In this document: piece by piece, positions 49,684-59,080 of the stretch
Layout of the letters: each line of letters starts with the position of its first letter
Numbering within the stretch: the first letter of the stretch is position 1
Assembly (NCBI GenBank): GCA_036526135.1
Contig: DATCZA010000070.1
Coordinates: 1 to 64,000 of the forward strand
DNA from: UBA2965 sp036526135
Lineage (GTDB): Bacteria > Pseudomonadota > Gammaproteobacteria > Pseudomonadales > Azotimanducaceae
Reading direction: 5' to 3'
DNA length: 64,000 nucleotides
Program-made: the position numbers and the translations under genes
Notes under the pieces: generated by a model
Told to the model about the DNA's origin: nothing
Seen by the model: only the letters and a program-made list of their open reading frames with translations
The model's database searches: none

Positions 49684-52662
49684 ATGGCCCGAGGAATCCC
49701 GATCAGCGCGATGGTCCTGATGATGCCGTGCGCCCTGCAGGCTCAGGAGCGCTTGGTCATCGAAGAGGTGATCGTCACGGCTCAACGGGTGGAGGAGAGC
49801 GCCCAGAAGGTGCCCATCGCCCTCAACGCCTTTGACGAGACGGGCATCGAGGATCGCCAGATCATTGGCATCGGCGATCTTTCCCTGTTCGTTCCCAACC
49901 TGAGCTACAACACCAACAACGTGGGGGACACCCACGTCACCATTCGCGGTGTCGGGTCGTTGGTGTCCCGCCGGGACAGCGAGTCGGGCGTGTCCCTGCA
50001 CGTCAACCAGGTGCCCTTGCCATCCGGCCAGCCGCCGTTCGAGATCTACGATCTCGCCCGGATTGAAGTGCTGCGGGGACCCCAGGGCACGCTGTACGGC
50101 CGCAACGCCACGGGCGGTGTCATCAACCTCATTACCAACAGGCCGAGCTTTGACGGTACAAGCGGGTACCTGGACGTGGAGGCCGGTAACCACGACCTCC
50201 TGCGGCTGCGCGGCGCGCTGAACGCCACGGTCGCCGACCGGCTCGCGCTTCGCCTAGCGGGACTCTCTCTGGACCGGGACGGCTACACGGACAACCTGGC
50301 CGGCGGCCAGGTGCCCGGGGTGGCGAGCGAAATCGACGGACGAGATCTCTACAGCGTCCGGGCGAGCGCCACCTGGCGCGTCACGGAGGCGACGGAGATC
50401 TGGGGCCTGTACGAGCGCTTCGATGAAGACGACGACCGCATGCTGACCCACAACCGTCGTTGCAAAACGGCGCTGCGGCCCACGACGCGCACTGGCTGCG
50501 AGCCCGGCGAGTGGGGCCTGGAGCCGAACAACCCGAACCAGGCCCGCTTTCAGACCTCGATCACCAACGGCCTGCGAGGCGTCATTCCCCTTGGGGCGCG
50601 CGACGCTGAAACCGGCCTCACGTTTGCCTACCCGCGCCCCGAGATCACCAATCTCAGGGACGTGCACATCGACTTCGCCCCCGTGTACGAGTTCGAGCAG
50701 AACCTCTGGCAGCTCGGGGCCAGCCACGATTTCGATTGGGCGACGTTGAGCTTCATCGGCAGCTATCAGGACTGGCGATTGCGCACGTTGCAGGATAACG
50801 ATTGGAGCGTCGGCCATGAGTTGGCGCCGATTCCGGAAAATCCGAGCGGCCTGTATCCGGTCTCCGCCCTGCCTGAAGGCAAGAACCCGCTCGACGGGCC
50901 GGAGTGCAACGTCAACGAAGCGCAATTTGGCGTGCTTGGCGGCTGCGTGCTGGACCCCAACGTGACGCGCCAGTTCTGGTACGGGGAACGACGCGAGTGG
51001 CGTGACTTCTACTCCGCGGAGCTGCGACTGCGCTCGGATCTGGACGGTCGCGTCAACTTTCTGATCGGCGGCAACTATCAGTTCTCGGACGACCACGCTG
51101 TCTCGGGTGGCGGGACCAACGACTACTGGGAGATGTGGACCCGGTTTGGCAGGGCACAGGCCCCGGCACCGGGTCCGAATCCGTTCGCGCTTAATCTGAA
51201 CGCTCTCGATCGTCTGATGGTTTTAGCCGGCGGCGAAGACAAAAACGAGTTCGAGAGCTTCTCGGCCTTTTCGGAGATCTACGTGGATCTGACCGACCAC
51301 CTGAAACTCACGGTGGCCGCGCGCTACAACCGCGATGAGAAACGCTACAGAGCTCGCGGCATCGGTGCCCCTTTCGACATCAACACCGGCCTTGGCGGCG
51401 TTTTCGGCCGCGACGTGTGGGTGCGTCCCCAAGCGGCCCTTTACATATTTGGAATCTCCGACGACTCGGGTCTGCTCGACTTTTACGGTCTGACCGAGGA
51501 GGTGGATGCCGCCCTGGCGACCGGCGGGTTTCCCGGCCTTCTGGCCGCCAACCTGATCGCATCGCAGATCCCGATTCTGACTGCCTGGAACGAGGGCGCG
51601 ATCATTGCCGGCGTGCCGACGGATTTCGAGTGGGACGCCGTCAGTGGACGCGCTGTCCTCGACTGGCAGATCACGCCCGACATGCTGGCCTACGCTTCCT
51701 TCGCCCGGGGCTACAAGCCCGGCGGCCTGAACGGCTTCTTCAGCACCAACCCGACCTACGACCGCGAGGACGTCAACTCTTTCGAGCTCGGCTTCAAGTC
51801 GCTGCTGGCAGACGACAGCCTAATGCTGAACGTGGCCGCATTCTTCAACGACTATGAGGGGCTGCAGCTCACCAACCTGGCCGCGGAGCAGTTTACCCGC
51901 AACATCGAGAACACCAACGTGGACGCGGACATGTACGGCGCGGAGATCGAGGCCAGGTGGCGACCGCCCTTCGCGCCGAGAGCCGAGCTGGAGATTGGCT
52001 ACTCCTGGCTCAATGCCGAGCTCAAGAATGAACCACCCCGCATCGACGCCCTGTGGCTGACCAACGGCGACCCCGAATATGTGGAGCTGCTGTCTTTCGC
52101 CACCAACGCCGGATCTCCCAATGGCCGCTACGTTGCCCGCGTTGAGGACGTGCTGCCCTGGGTGAACCCCGCGATTGCCATAGGAGCGGCCATCGGGCCG
52201 GATGAAGCGCCCGCAACCATCTATCCCAACGGCATCCCGGCCTGGTTCGACGGGGCATTTCTCTCTGCCGTGGGCGTGGAGCTGTTACCCGGGATACCCG
52301 TGCCGGTGTCGGGGAACTCCGTCCCCGACACGCCCGAGCACACGGTGCACCTGGGTGTCAGCTACACGTGGGACGTGCCCGCCGGGGCGCTCACTGCCCG
52401 GTGGGACTACTACTGGCAGAGCAAGAGCTACCTGACGATTTTCAATCGCAGCGCGGAGACCATCGACGCCTGGGATCAGCACAATTTGAGCCTGATCTAC
52501 GAGACCGGCGACGGACGCTGGTCGGCGCGCGCCTGGGTGCGCAACATCGAAAACGACTTGCACATCCTAGGTGGGTACCGTCAGCATTCGCAGCAGGATT
52601 TTTCCGTGAGCGAGCCGCGGGCGTTCGGCGTGTCGTTGCGATTCAATTTCGCCCCGGGCTGA
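49684..52662 (+). CDS. TonB-dependent outer-membrane receptor, 992 residues
   Basis: Signal peptide to about residue 21, TonB box VIEEVIVTAQ (25-34), plug with VTIRGVGS, VSLHVNQVPLPSG, IEVLRGPQGTLYGRNATGG, and a barrel ending FGVSLRFNFAPG with an aromatic-rich last strand. At 992 residues it is about 190 longer than the receptor at 14260-16674; the additional length lies in barrel loops (around 250-300 and 590-660), suggesting a bulky ligand. The type is that of hydrocarbon- and polycyclic-degrading bacteria rather than of siderophore receptors. Transcribed alone. Confidence 0.93.
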   Translation: MARGIPISAMVLMMPCALQAQERLVIEEVIVTAQRVEESAQKVPIALNAFDETGIEDRQIIGIGDLSLFVPNLSYNTNNVGDTHVTIRGVGSLVSRRDSESGVSLHVNQVPLPSGQPPFEIYDLARIEVLRGPQGTLYGRNATGGVINLITNRPSFDGTSGYLDVEAGNHDLLRLRGALNATVADRLALRLAGLSLDRDGYTDNLAGGQVPGVASEIDGRDLYSVRASATWRVTEATEIWGLYERFDEDDDRMLTHNRRCKTALRPTTRTGCEPGEWGLEPNNPNQARFQTSITNGLRGVIPLGARDAETGLTFAYPRPEITNLRDVHIDFAPVYEFEQNLWQLGASHDFDWATLSFIGSYQDWRLRTLQDNDWSVGHELAPIPENPSGLYPVSALPEGKNPLDGPECNVNEAQFGVLGGCVLDPNVTRQFWYGERREWRDFYSAELRLRSDLDGRVNFLIGGNYQFSDDHAVSGGGTNDYWEMWTRFGRAQAPAPGPNPFALNLNALDRLMVLAGGEDKNEFESFSAFSEIYVDLTDHLKLTVAARYNRDEKRYRARGIGAPFDINTGLGGVFGRDVWVRPQAALYIFGISDDSGLLDFYGLTEEVDAALATGGFPGLLAANLIASQIPILTAWNEGAIIAGVPTDFEWDAVSGRAVLDWQITPDMLAYASFARGYKPGGLNGFFSTNPTYDREDVNSFELGFKSLLADDSLMLNVAAFFNDYEGLQLTNLAAEQFTRNIENTNVDADMYGAEIEARWRPPFAPRAELEIGYSWLNAELKNEPPRIDALWLTNGDPEYVELLSFATNAGSPNGRYVARVEDVLPWVNPAIAIGAAIGPDEAPATIYPNGIPAWFDGAFLSAVGVELLPGIPVPVSGNSVPDTPEHTVHLGVSYTWDVPAGALTARWDYYWQSKSYLTIFNRSAETIDAWDQHNLSLIYETGDGRWSARAWVRNIENDLHILGGYRQHSQQDFSVSEPRAFGVSLRFNFAPG

Positions 52663-52682
52663 GCCGGGCGGCGTGCCCGCGG

Positions 52683-53462
52683 TTATCCCCCCACCATCTG
52701 TTCCACGTCCCAAAGGCTCAACCGGCAATCGAGCACGGAATCAAAGTGCGCGAGAACTGCCCGCCCGGCACCCGATTGCTCGAGGAGCGCGAGATGGCTC
52801 GACCAGGACGAAGCGCCGCGCCGGCTCGCAGCGAATACCAACACATCCGGCTGGTTGTTTAGGCCCGTCATGGGAATGAAGTGCAGCAGTTCATCCATGG
52901 CATCGTCGCCCATGGATTGATTGACCATTGCCACGTGTTCCATTAGATCTTCCAGGTCGCTCATGTCCTGCTCGGGGCGCAGATCGCAGGCGTAGGAAGC
53001 CACCGTCGCCTCCCAGGGTCCTTGGGCGTCGGGGTCGCGTATGAACGCGTGGGCGTAGCTTCCAAGGGCGGGCACGCAGGTCATTACCGTCTCGGCGCGC
53101 TCGTTGACCGCGGCCAGGTCGGTCGAGGCAGCAATGGTATCGTAAGATCTGGAATAGGCGCTCAGGTCTTCGTGGACGTTGACCCACGTAAGGGTGGTGG
53201 GCCAGCTGCCATTGGTCATCGTCCAGAGAAACGCGTCAGGCGGCGTGTAGTTCACCTTTTTCGCCTGCTTCAGGTAGAAGTCCCGCAGGGCGTTCAGGTC
53301 GTCCCGATCCTTGCCGCTGTTGTAGTTGCACTGAAAAACTTCGAGCACGCCCGATGGGAGAGCCGGCCCGTGGGAATCGGCGTAGGCGAACATGCCGTTC
53401 AGGGCAAGGAAGGGAATCAGCACCAGCAGGGATCGACCCAACGTTCGGTTGATTGTTTTCAT
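52683..53462 (-). CDS. Exported protein with two similar halves, function unknown
   Basis: 259 residues with a signal peptide (ending YADS near residue 30). The halves appear related: each starts at a short strand with a Cys (VFQCNYN near 42-48; SYACDLR near 156-162), is followed by a DLxxLxxF/H helix, and ends near another Cys (VMTCVPA near 125-131; VLDCRLS near 244-250). This suggests a duplicated ferredoxin-like or dimeric alpha/beta-barrel domain with possible disulfides. No family recognised. It converges with the receptor gene. Confidence 0.7.
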   Translation of the reverse strand: MKTINRTLGRSLLVLIPFLALNGMFAYADSHGPALPSGVLEVFQCNYNSGKDRDDLNALRDFYLKQAKKVNYTPPDAFLWTMTNGSWPTTLTWVNVHEDLSAYSRSYDTIAASTDLAAVNERAETVMTCVPALGSYAHAFIRDPDAQGPWEATVASYACDLRPEQDMSDLEDLMEHVAMVNQSMGDDAMDELLHFIPMTGLNNQPDVLVFAASRRGASSWSSHLALLEQSGAGRAVLAHFDSVLDCRLSLWDVEQMVGG

Positions 53463-53611
53463 CGTTGTCTCCTTAAACTCTGGTCATCGCGGTCCGGCAC
53501 GAATGTTACGGCAAGTGGCTGCGCCGGGGCGACTTTCCTAATTCCCGACGCCATGGCAAGGTCGTGGCGTCGGTGGGATGAGAAATCGGGATAGAGAGGA
53601 GAACCAGCGAG

Positions 53612-54715
53612 ATGGCAGGCATACCTGAAACTCCAGAGGACTTCACCACGAGCTGGCTGTGCGAGGTGCTTGGCGTGCCTGAGAGCGAAGTCCTCGATGT
53701 CGATGTGAGGACCTCCGAAGCGGACTCGGGCTTCGTGAGCCTCGCGTGCTTTCTGGAGCTGGAGACACGGCCCGGGAGCGGGTTGCCCCGCCAGCTCGTA
53801 GGCAAGCTGGCGCCGACATTCGAGGGAGCGAGGAAACTAAGCCGCGAGTTCGGGCTCTTCGCGCGCGAAAAGCAGTTTTACTCGGAAATCGCTCCGCTCG
53901 TAGCCATCCGCTCACCGGGAGCCTATCACTGCGATTACGATGCCGAGCTGGGAACCGGTGTTCTGCTCCTCGAGGATTGCTCGCACATGCGCGCGCCGGT
54001 GCAGACCGACGAGCAGCCGACTACCTTGGCGGAGCTGGAGCTGATCGTCGATGCTGCCGCTGACATGGCGATTTCTTCCTGGAATGCGGATTGGCTCGCG
54101 ACAAAGGATGAGCTGATGGGGCCCGATCACCCCGCCTTTGTAGGCTATTTCTCGGGGATCCAGGAGGGCTACAAGGACTTCGTCGACAGCGAGTTCATGT
54201 CCTGGGCGCCCGACGGGTTCGAGGGTCTGGCCGTTCGGCTCGGCGAGAACATGCGGACGATCGCTGCTGCGCAACCGGAAACCAATCTGTCTCTCTGCCA
54301 CATGGATTTACGGCTGGCTAACGTGTTCCTCGATGAGGAATCCGACGATCCGGTCGTTCTCTACGATTGGCAGTCAATGTATCCCGGCAGAACGGCCCAG
54401 GATCTGGGGTATCTGATCACCTCGGGGTACACGCCGGCGTTTCGTCGCGAGCATGAACGTAACCTGGTTAGTCGTTACCACCAGCGGCTGGTGGACGCGG
54501 GGATCCCGGGTTACAGCTTCGATGAAGCCTGGTTCGACTACCGGCACGGCATCATCATCGGCCTGCGGCTGTTGCCGATGGCGTTAGGCGATCTGGACGT
54601 CTCCACCGAGGGCGGCCAGGCCATCTTCAGGAAGATCATTCGGAACTTCCCCGAGGCAGCCCTGGACCACGGCGGCGTCGAGCTGGTGGATGAGATTCTG
54701 GCCCGGCGAGCATAG
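53612..54715 (+). CDS. Ecdysteroid-kinase-like small-molecule phosphotransferase
   Basis: 367 residues, with AGAGAGGAG upstream. LVGKLAPTF contains the ATP lysine, VLLLEDCSH (about 117-125) the hinge, CHMDLRLANVF (about 229-239) the catalytic loop with a proper HxDxxxxN, and LYDWQSM the metal site. Unlike the homologue at 1810-2910, all catalytic residues are in place. Substrate probably a small alcohol, such as a sterol or choline-like compound; not determinable here. Confidence 0.87.
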   Translation: MAGIPETPEDFTTSWLCEVLGVPESEVLDVDVRTSEADSGFVSLACFLELETRPGSGLPRQLVGKLAPTFEGARKLSREFGLFAREKQFYSEIAPLVAIRSPGAYHCDYDAELGTGVLLLEDCSHMRAPVQTDEQPTTLAELELIVDAAADMAISSWNADWLATKDELMGPDHPAFVGYFSGIQEGYKDFVDSEFMSWAPDGFEGLAVRLGENMRTIAAAQPETNLSLCHMDLRLANVFLDEESDDPVVLYDWQSMYPGRTAQDLGYLITSGYTPAFRREHERNLVSRYHQRLVDAGIPGYSFDEAWFDYRHGIIIGLRLLPMALGDLDVSTEGGQAIFRKIIRNFPEAALDHGGVELVDEILARRA

Positions 54716-54748
54716 ATCTGCCTGACGCTGCATCCGGTCGCCGTTTTC

Positions 54749-55387
54749 CTACCCGGTCCCCGGCCCCGGCGTGGGTGCGGCGTGCAGCTCCCGCCAGGAA
54801 CGGCTGAGAATGCGGGCAGCGGATCGCAGGAAAACGATCAGCAGAGCGATCGCGATCAAGAGGTCCGGCCATGCGGAGTCGGAAACCCACACGGCCACGG
54901 TGGCGGTCAGCACTGCAAGGCCGTCGAAGATGTCGTTGCGCGAGCACTCCCAGACGGACGTCATGTTCAGGTCGTCGTTCCGGAAGGGAAACAGGATGCG
55001 CAGGCAGATCAGGTTCGCGGCCAGGTTGAGGGTGGCCGCCACGCCCATGGTTTCGAACACCGGCGTCTCCATGTTGGAAAGCCGCCAGCCGATCTGCGCG
55101 GCCACCCCGAGGGCGGCTGCAAAGATCAGCAAGCCCTTGAAAAAGGCGACCCGGGCCTTTGCGGATGCCGTGGAACCGATGACTGCCAGGCTAAGGGCGT
55201 AGGTCAGCGCGTCGCCGAGGTTGTCCAGGGTGCCGGAGAGCAGAGAGGATGAGCCGCTGAGCACGGCGCCCACGATCATCACGAGGAATGCGGCGACGTT
55301 TATGGCGAGAACGGACGCCAGCGCGCGCCGGTGCCGCGTTTCGAGACCGCTCGCGTCGATTCCGTTGGCGCAGCAATCGTCGCTCAT
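54749..55387 (-). CDS. Cation diffusion facilitator-like membrane protein with altered metal site
   Basis: 212 residues, six hydrophobic segments, SLLSGTLDNLGDALTYALSL being the family TM2. CDF zinc transporters bind metal through HxxxD or DxxxD in TM2 and TM5. Here TM2 reads DxxxD (Asp55, Asp59) and TM5 NxxxD (Asn151, Asp155), and the C-terminal cytoplasmic domain is nearly absent. A CC pair lies at residues 5-6. Metal choice may therefore differ from zinc. Its start overlaps the stop of the propeller gene by four bases. Confidence 0.82.
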   Translation of the reverse strand: MSDDCCANGIDASGLETRHRRALASVLAINVAAFLVMIVGAVLSGSSSLLSGTLDNLGDALTYALSLAVIGSTASAKARVAFFKGLLIFAAALGVAAQIGWRLSNMETPVFETMGVAATLNLAANLICLRILFPFRNDDLNMTSVWECSRNDIFDGLAVLTATVAVWVSDSAWPDLLIAIALLIVFLRSAARILSRSWRELHAAPTPGPGTG

Positions 55388-56373
55388 GGCTGCCCCTTCG
55401 TCGCGGCGTAGCCAATGCCGTCAGGCCGTGGGCCCGTGTCAATGTGCCGGACTATGGCGGATCTGCTCAGATCGATGACGGCCACCTGATTCTGACCATT
55501 GAGCGAGACGAAAAGCCAGCGTTCTTCCGGATGGAAGACGAGTCCCTGGGGCGCCGCGTCCGCCAACTCCACGCTGGCTAGCTCTACCCGATTGGTGCGA
55601 TCGAACATGCGCAGCACGTTCCTCTTGAGGTCCGGGACCAGCACCAGCCTGCCGTCCCTGGAGATCAGGATACGGTACGGCCAACCGAAGCCTTCGGCAA
55701 TCGTCTCGATGGTGGCGTCATCGGTCCGGATCACGCTCAGCGAGCCTTCAGCGTTGCTGCCGACCCAGATTTCCGAGCCGTCAGCGGTCACTGCGATGGC
55801 TTCGGGTTGTTTCGGGGTTGGGTAGGCGCGCACCTGTTTCCCGGAGGCCACGTCGAGCTCGGAGACCGTGTCGCTCTGGATGTTGCTCGTGAAGACGCGC
55901 GATCCGTTCGCGGTGATGGCGAGCATGTGGGATCCGGCGCCGCCGGTTTCGATGGATCCCACCACGGCCCCGTCAGAAATGCGCACGAACACGATCTGAT
56001 CGGTGGCTTCGGACGTCACGACCACCGTGTCACCGTCCGGCATGAAGGCGATACCGTGGGGCCGCGGGTAGTCCTCGAGATCCACCGTGCGGACGACGCG
56101 TCGCCCAGCGATGTCGATGACGGTGAGCGAGTTGCCGCCGGCGTAGTCCGTCACCACAGCCAGCTTCGCGTCCGGCGAAACCACGAGCTCGTGCGGTCCC
56201 CGGCCTGTGGGAAGCTCCGCGAGCTCGCGGCCATCGGACACATCCAGCATCGTTACGCTGTCGCCTCCTTTGTTGACGACGAGGAGCGTTCCCGTCGGCT
56301 CGGCCGCCGCCTCGATGGCTGAAGACACCGCGGCGATGAGCACGAGGATCAGGCCGTGGAAACTTCTGGTCAT
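55384..56373 (-). CDS. Exported YVTN-type beta-propeller protein
   Basis: 329 residues with a signal peptide (cut near residue 25). About seven blades of the type GTLLVVNKGGDSVTMLDV, SPDAKLAVVTDYAGG, TADGSEIWVGSN and PEERWLFVSLNGQN cover the whole mature part. Such propellers are scaffolds or binding proteins in the periplasm or at the surface, sometimes bound to metals. The four-base ATGA overlap with the cation efflux gene indicates coupled translation and a joint envelope or metal role. Confidence 0.86.
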   Translation of the reverse strand: MTRSFHGLILVLIAAVSSAIEAAAEPTGTLLVVNKGGDSVTMLDVSDGRELAELPTGRGPHELVVSPDAKLAVVTDYAGGNSLTVIDIAGRRVVRTVDLEDYPRPHGIAFMPDGDTVVVTSEATDQIVFVRISDGAVVGSIETGGAGSHMLAITANGSRVFTSNIQSDTVSELDVASGKQVRAYPTPKQPEAIAVTADGSEIWVGSNAEGSLSVIRTDDATIETIAEGFGWPYRILISRDGRLVLVPDLKRNVLRMFDRTNRVELASVELADAAPQGLVFHPEERWLFVSLNGQNQVAVIDLSRSAIVRHIDTGPRPDGIGYAATKGQP

Positions 56374-56413
56374 CCTGTCTCCCTGCTCATCGGGGTGCGG
56401 CGTCCGTCCTCTG

Positions 56414-57235
56414 CTACAGCGAGAACCGCTCGCGGAGAAATCGCGCGATGCCGTCCTCGTCGTGATGGCCGATCACGGCGGTCGCCGCCTCCAGAATCTC
56501 GGGCTGGGCGTTGCTGGGCGCGTAGCTTTCGTCTGCGACCTCGAACATGCTGAGGTCGTTGTTGTTGTCGCCGAAGCACAACACCTTGGTCGCGCCGAGC
56601 TCCTTGCGCAGGATCTCGATGGCGTTGCCCTTGCTCGCCTCCACGTGGTGAATGTCGATCCACTTCAGCTCCGAGCCTTCGATTGCCGTACCCGCATACG
56701 CCACCAGATGCGGCTCGTCGGCAATCATCAGATCGACGGCGTCGATGGCCTGGGGTATCCCGAGCGCGCTGATGTTGGTGATCTCGGCTTCGGGGGGCAT
56801 CTGAGCGGCGGGATACACGCCCACGCCGGACCGTGAACGGAAATCGGCGGCCAGGCGTTCCTCGATCTCGGTCTTCAGGGGCGGATGGTAGATCGCATGG
56901 ACGTTGCCGGGCTCCAGCGTGAACATGAAGGGCGTGATGTCCTGGCGCATCACCGCCTCCAGAACGTGCTGGATCTCGTCGAGGGTCAGAAAGTTGCTGT
57001 GGGTGTAGTCCCCAAGCGTCGGGTTCCAGATCATCACACCGTTCTTGTACGCCTGGGGCAGGCGGAAGCCGTGGCCCTCGAGGACCTCGACGGACGCGTG
57101 CAGCGTTCGGCCGGTGGCGACCGTGTACAGGATGCCGCGGTCCGCCAGCATCGAAAGCGTGTCGCGGGTGTAATCGGAGATCTCCGCGGATTTATTCAGC
57201 AGGGTGCCGTCGAGGTCGAAAACGATCAGTTCCAT
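56414..57235 (-). CDS. Cof-type HAD phosphatase
   Basis: 273 residues. Motif I FDLDGT (Asp7, Asp9), motif II ATGRT near 40-44, SKGNA near 210-214 and motif IV GDNNND near 232-237; the large C2B cap lies between. These enzymes dephosphorylate sugar phosphates, flavin mononucleotide or pyridoxal phosphate in the cytoplasm. The start has no clear ribosome site. It is divergent from the crotonase gene. Confidence 0.92.
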   Translation of the reverse strand: MELIVFDLDGTLLNKSAEISDYTRDTLSMLADRGILYTVATGRTLHASVEVLEGHGFRLPQAYKNGVMIWNPTLGDYTHSNFLTLDEIQHVLEAVMRQDITPFMFTLEPGNVHAIYHPPLKTEIEERLAADFRSRSGVGVYPAAQMPPEAEITNISALGIPQAIDAVDLMIADEPHLVAYAGTAIEGSELKWIDIHHVEASKGNAIEILRKELGATKVLCFGDNNNDLSMFEVADESYAPSNAQPEILEAATAVIGHHDEDGIARFLRERFSL

Positions 57236-57376
57236 CCGGCGCAGTGTTGCAGACTGAGCGGCTGGGTCAAACCTTTCGGGATTCGCCGTGCTCCGGGAGG
57301 TTCCAACGGTTGCTGCTACCCGTGGGGCGCAGGCAATATCCGGAACTGCCGCTACCGCGCATCCACAGGAGATCCC

Positions 57377-58276
57377 ATGAGCCAGAAGTCATACGAGAAC
57401 ATCAAGTACGAGGTCGACAACGGACGAGCCCGGATCTCTCTGAATCGGCCGGAGAAGCGCAACGCGCTGTCCATCGAGCTGGTCGAGGAGCTCAGAGACG
57501 CGTTGTGGGAAGCCGACGACGATACGGCCGTTCACTGCGTCATTCTGAAAGGGGAGGGCCCCTCGTTCTGCGCGGGCTACGACCTGACAGCCGGTCGGTC
57601 GAAGGTGGATGACGGGGTCAAGCGCCGTTCTGGCGCCAGCTTCGACGACGATGCGTGGAGGATAGAACGGTTTCAGCGCAGTCTGCGAACGCTTGCCGAG
57701 ATGCACAAACCGTCTATCGCCCAGATACACGGAAACTGTCTGGCAGGCGGCACGGACCTCGCGCTGTACTGCGACATTCTGATCTGCGCCGACAACGCGA
57801 ACATTGGTTACTCGGCCCTGCGCAACATGGGCGCGGCGCCGAACCAGATGTGGCTGTATCACTGCGGCCCGCAATGGACCAAGCGTCTTCTGCTGACAGG
57901 GGACACGCTGAGCGGCGAGGATGCGGCCAGAATAGGGCTCGTGCTGAAGTCCGTGCCCGAAGCGTACCTGGAGAGCGAAGTGGAAGGGCTTGCGGACCGG
58001 TTGAGCTGGATCGATCCGGAAATGCTCTCCACCAACAAGCGGATCATCAATGTGGGCATGGAGCTCATGGGTGCCCAGGTGCTGCAGCGGCTGGCGGCGG
58101 AGAACGATGCCCGGGCTCACACCACGCAGGCGGCGCGAAACGTGTTCAAGCAGATAGCCACCGAAGGGCTGCGCTCCGCGCTTCGGGACCGGGATGCGCC
58201 GTTCGGCGACAGCCGTGCCAGGGTCATCGGGCCGGAAACCAGGGACGAGCAGGGAAGGCTGGTGCCCTGGGAGTGA
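57377..58276 (+). CDS. Crotonase-fold protein without the hydratase glutamates
   Basis: 299 residues; AGGAGA precedes the ATG, and an upstream in-frame extension is not used. The fold is clear: ISLNRPEKRNALS, SFCAGYDL and HGNCLAGGTDLAL supply the CoA oxyanion hole. In enoyl-CoA hydratase two Glu act as acid and base; here the first is Asp (GGTDLA) and the second region reads ALRNMGAAPNQM, without Glu. The enzyme is therefore probably an isomerase, hydrolase, dehalogenase or lyase of the superfamily. Substrate unknown. Confidence 0.88.
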   Translation: MSQKSYENIKYEVDNGRARISLNRPEKRNALSIELVEELRDALWEADDDTAVHCVILKGEGPSFCAGYDLTAGRSKVDDGVKRRSGASFDDDAWRIERFQRSLRTLAEMHKPSIAQIHGNCLAGGTDLALYCDILICADNANIGYSALRNMGAAPNQMWLYHCGPQWTKRLLLTGDTLSGEDAARIGLVLKSVPEAYLESEVEGLADRLSWIDPEMLSTNKRIINVGMELMGAQVLQRLAAENDARAHTTQAARNVFKQIATEGLRSALRDRDAPFGDSRARVIGPETRDEQGRLVPWE

Positions 58277-58306
58277 TCAGAGGGCCCGCAGCCGCACCCG
58301 GTGGGC

Positions 58307-58912
58307 TCAGGGGTTTGCGGGAAACTGTTCCTGGTAGTCGGAAATCGACGCATGCAGAACCCGCAGCGCCCGCTCGCGCCCGTACGGCTCGCCCACGTGG
58401 ACGGTCGACGATTCCCCGGGAAGGGTCTTGTACGAGGCGAAGTAGTGCCGCAGGCGGGCAACGTATTGCTCGGGCAGGTCGCCAATGTCGTTGGTGTCGC
58501 GCCAGATCTCGTCGTTCGCATGAACCGCGATGATCTTGTCGTCGGCCTCCCCGCCATCGAGCATCGGTAGCCCGCCAACCACCCGTGCCGGGATGATGAC
58601 CTCGGCGCGGTTGACCAGCCGGTCACTGATCACGCAGATGTCCAGAGGGTCGAAATCTCCCGAGTCCGCCCCTTCCATCAGCACTTTCACACGGTCTCCG
58701 CAATACGTGCGCGGTACGAAACCGTACAGCGTCGGTGGCAGCGAGGAGGTGCGGCTCGGCCGGTCCACCCGCAGATAACCCGACTCCTTGTCGACCTCGT
58801 ATTTCACCGTGTCGAAAGGCGTGATCTCGATGAAGGCGTTGACGACACCGGAGTCGAGGTCGCCGGGCTCGAGCCCGTGCCACGGGTGGGGGCGCCACTC
58901 TAGGTAGGTCAC
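58307..58912 (-). CDS. Inorganic pyrophosphatase, family I
   Basis: 201 residues from a GTG at 58912; the longer open frame is not coding-like. VKYEVDKESGYLRVDR, YGFVPRTY and the metal-binding DFDPLD (86-91) are diagnostic. It hydrolyses pyrophosphate with magnesium and drives biosynthetic reactions in the cytoplasm. It is slightly longer than the E. coli enzyme (about 175) at both ends. The ribosome site is weak. Convergent with the crotonase gene. Confidence 0.93.
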   Translation of the reverse strand: MTYLEWRPHPWHGLEPGDLDSGVVNAFIEITPFDTVKYEVDKESGYLRVDRPSRTSSLPPTLYGFVPRTYCGDRVKVLMEGADSGDFDPLDICVISDRLVNRAEVIIPARVVGGLPMLDGGEADDKIIAVHANDEIWRDTNDIGDLPEQYVARLRHYFASYKTLPGESSTVHVGEPYGRERALRVLHASISDYQEQFPANP

Positions 58913-59080
58913 TGGTCGTTCTGCGTTGGTTGGTGAAGGTGGACTATATCTGTGCCCGCCGGTAATTGGCAGATTTGGCGTCACCTTTCGATGGCTGCTT
59001 TTTCGCGGCTTAAGACGGCTTCTAGGGACGGCGGGATGCGGGACGGGGCGAAGGTGGGCGGGCTGTGCTAGGCTCGCGCG

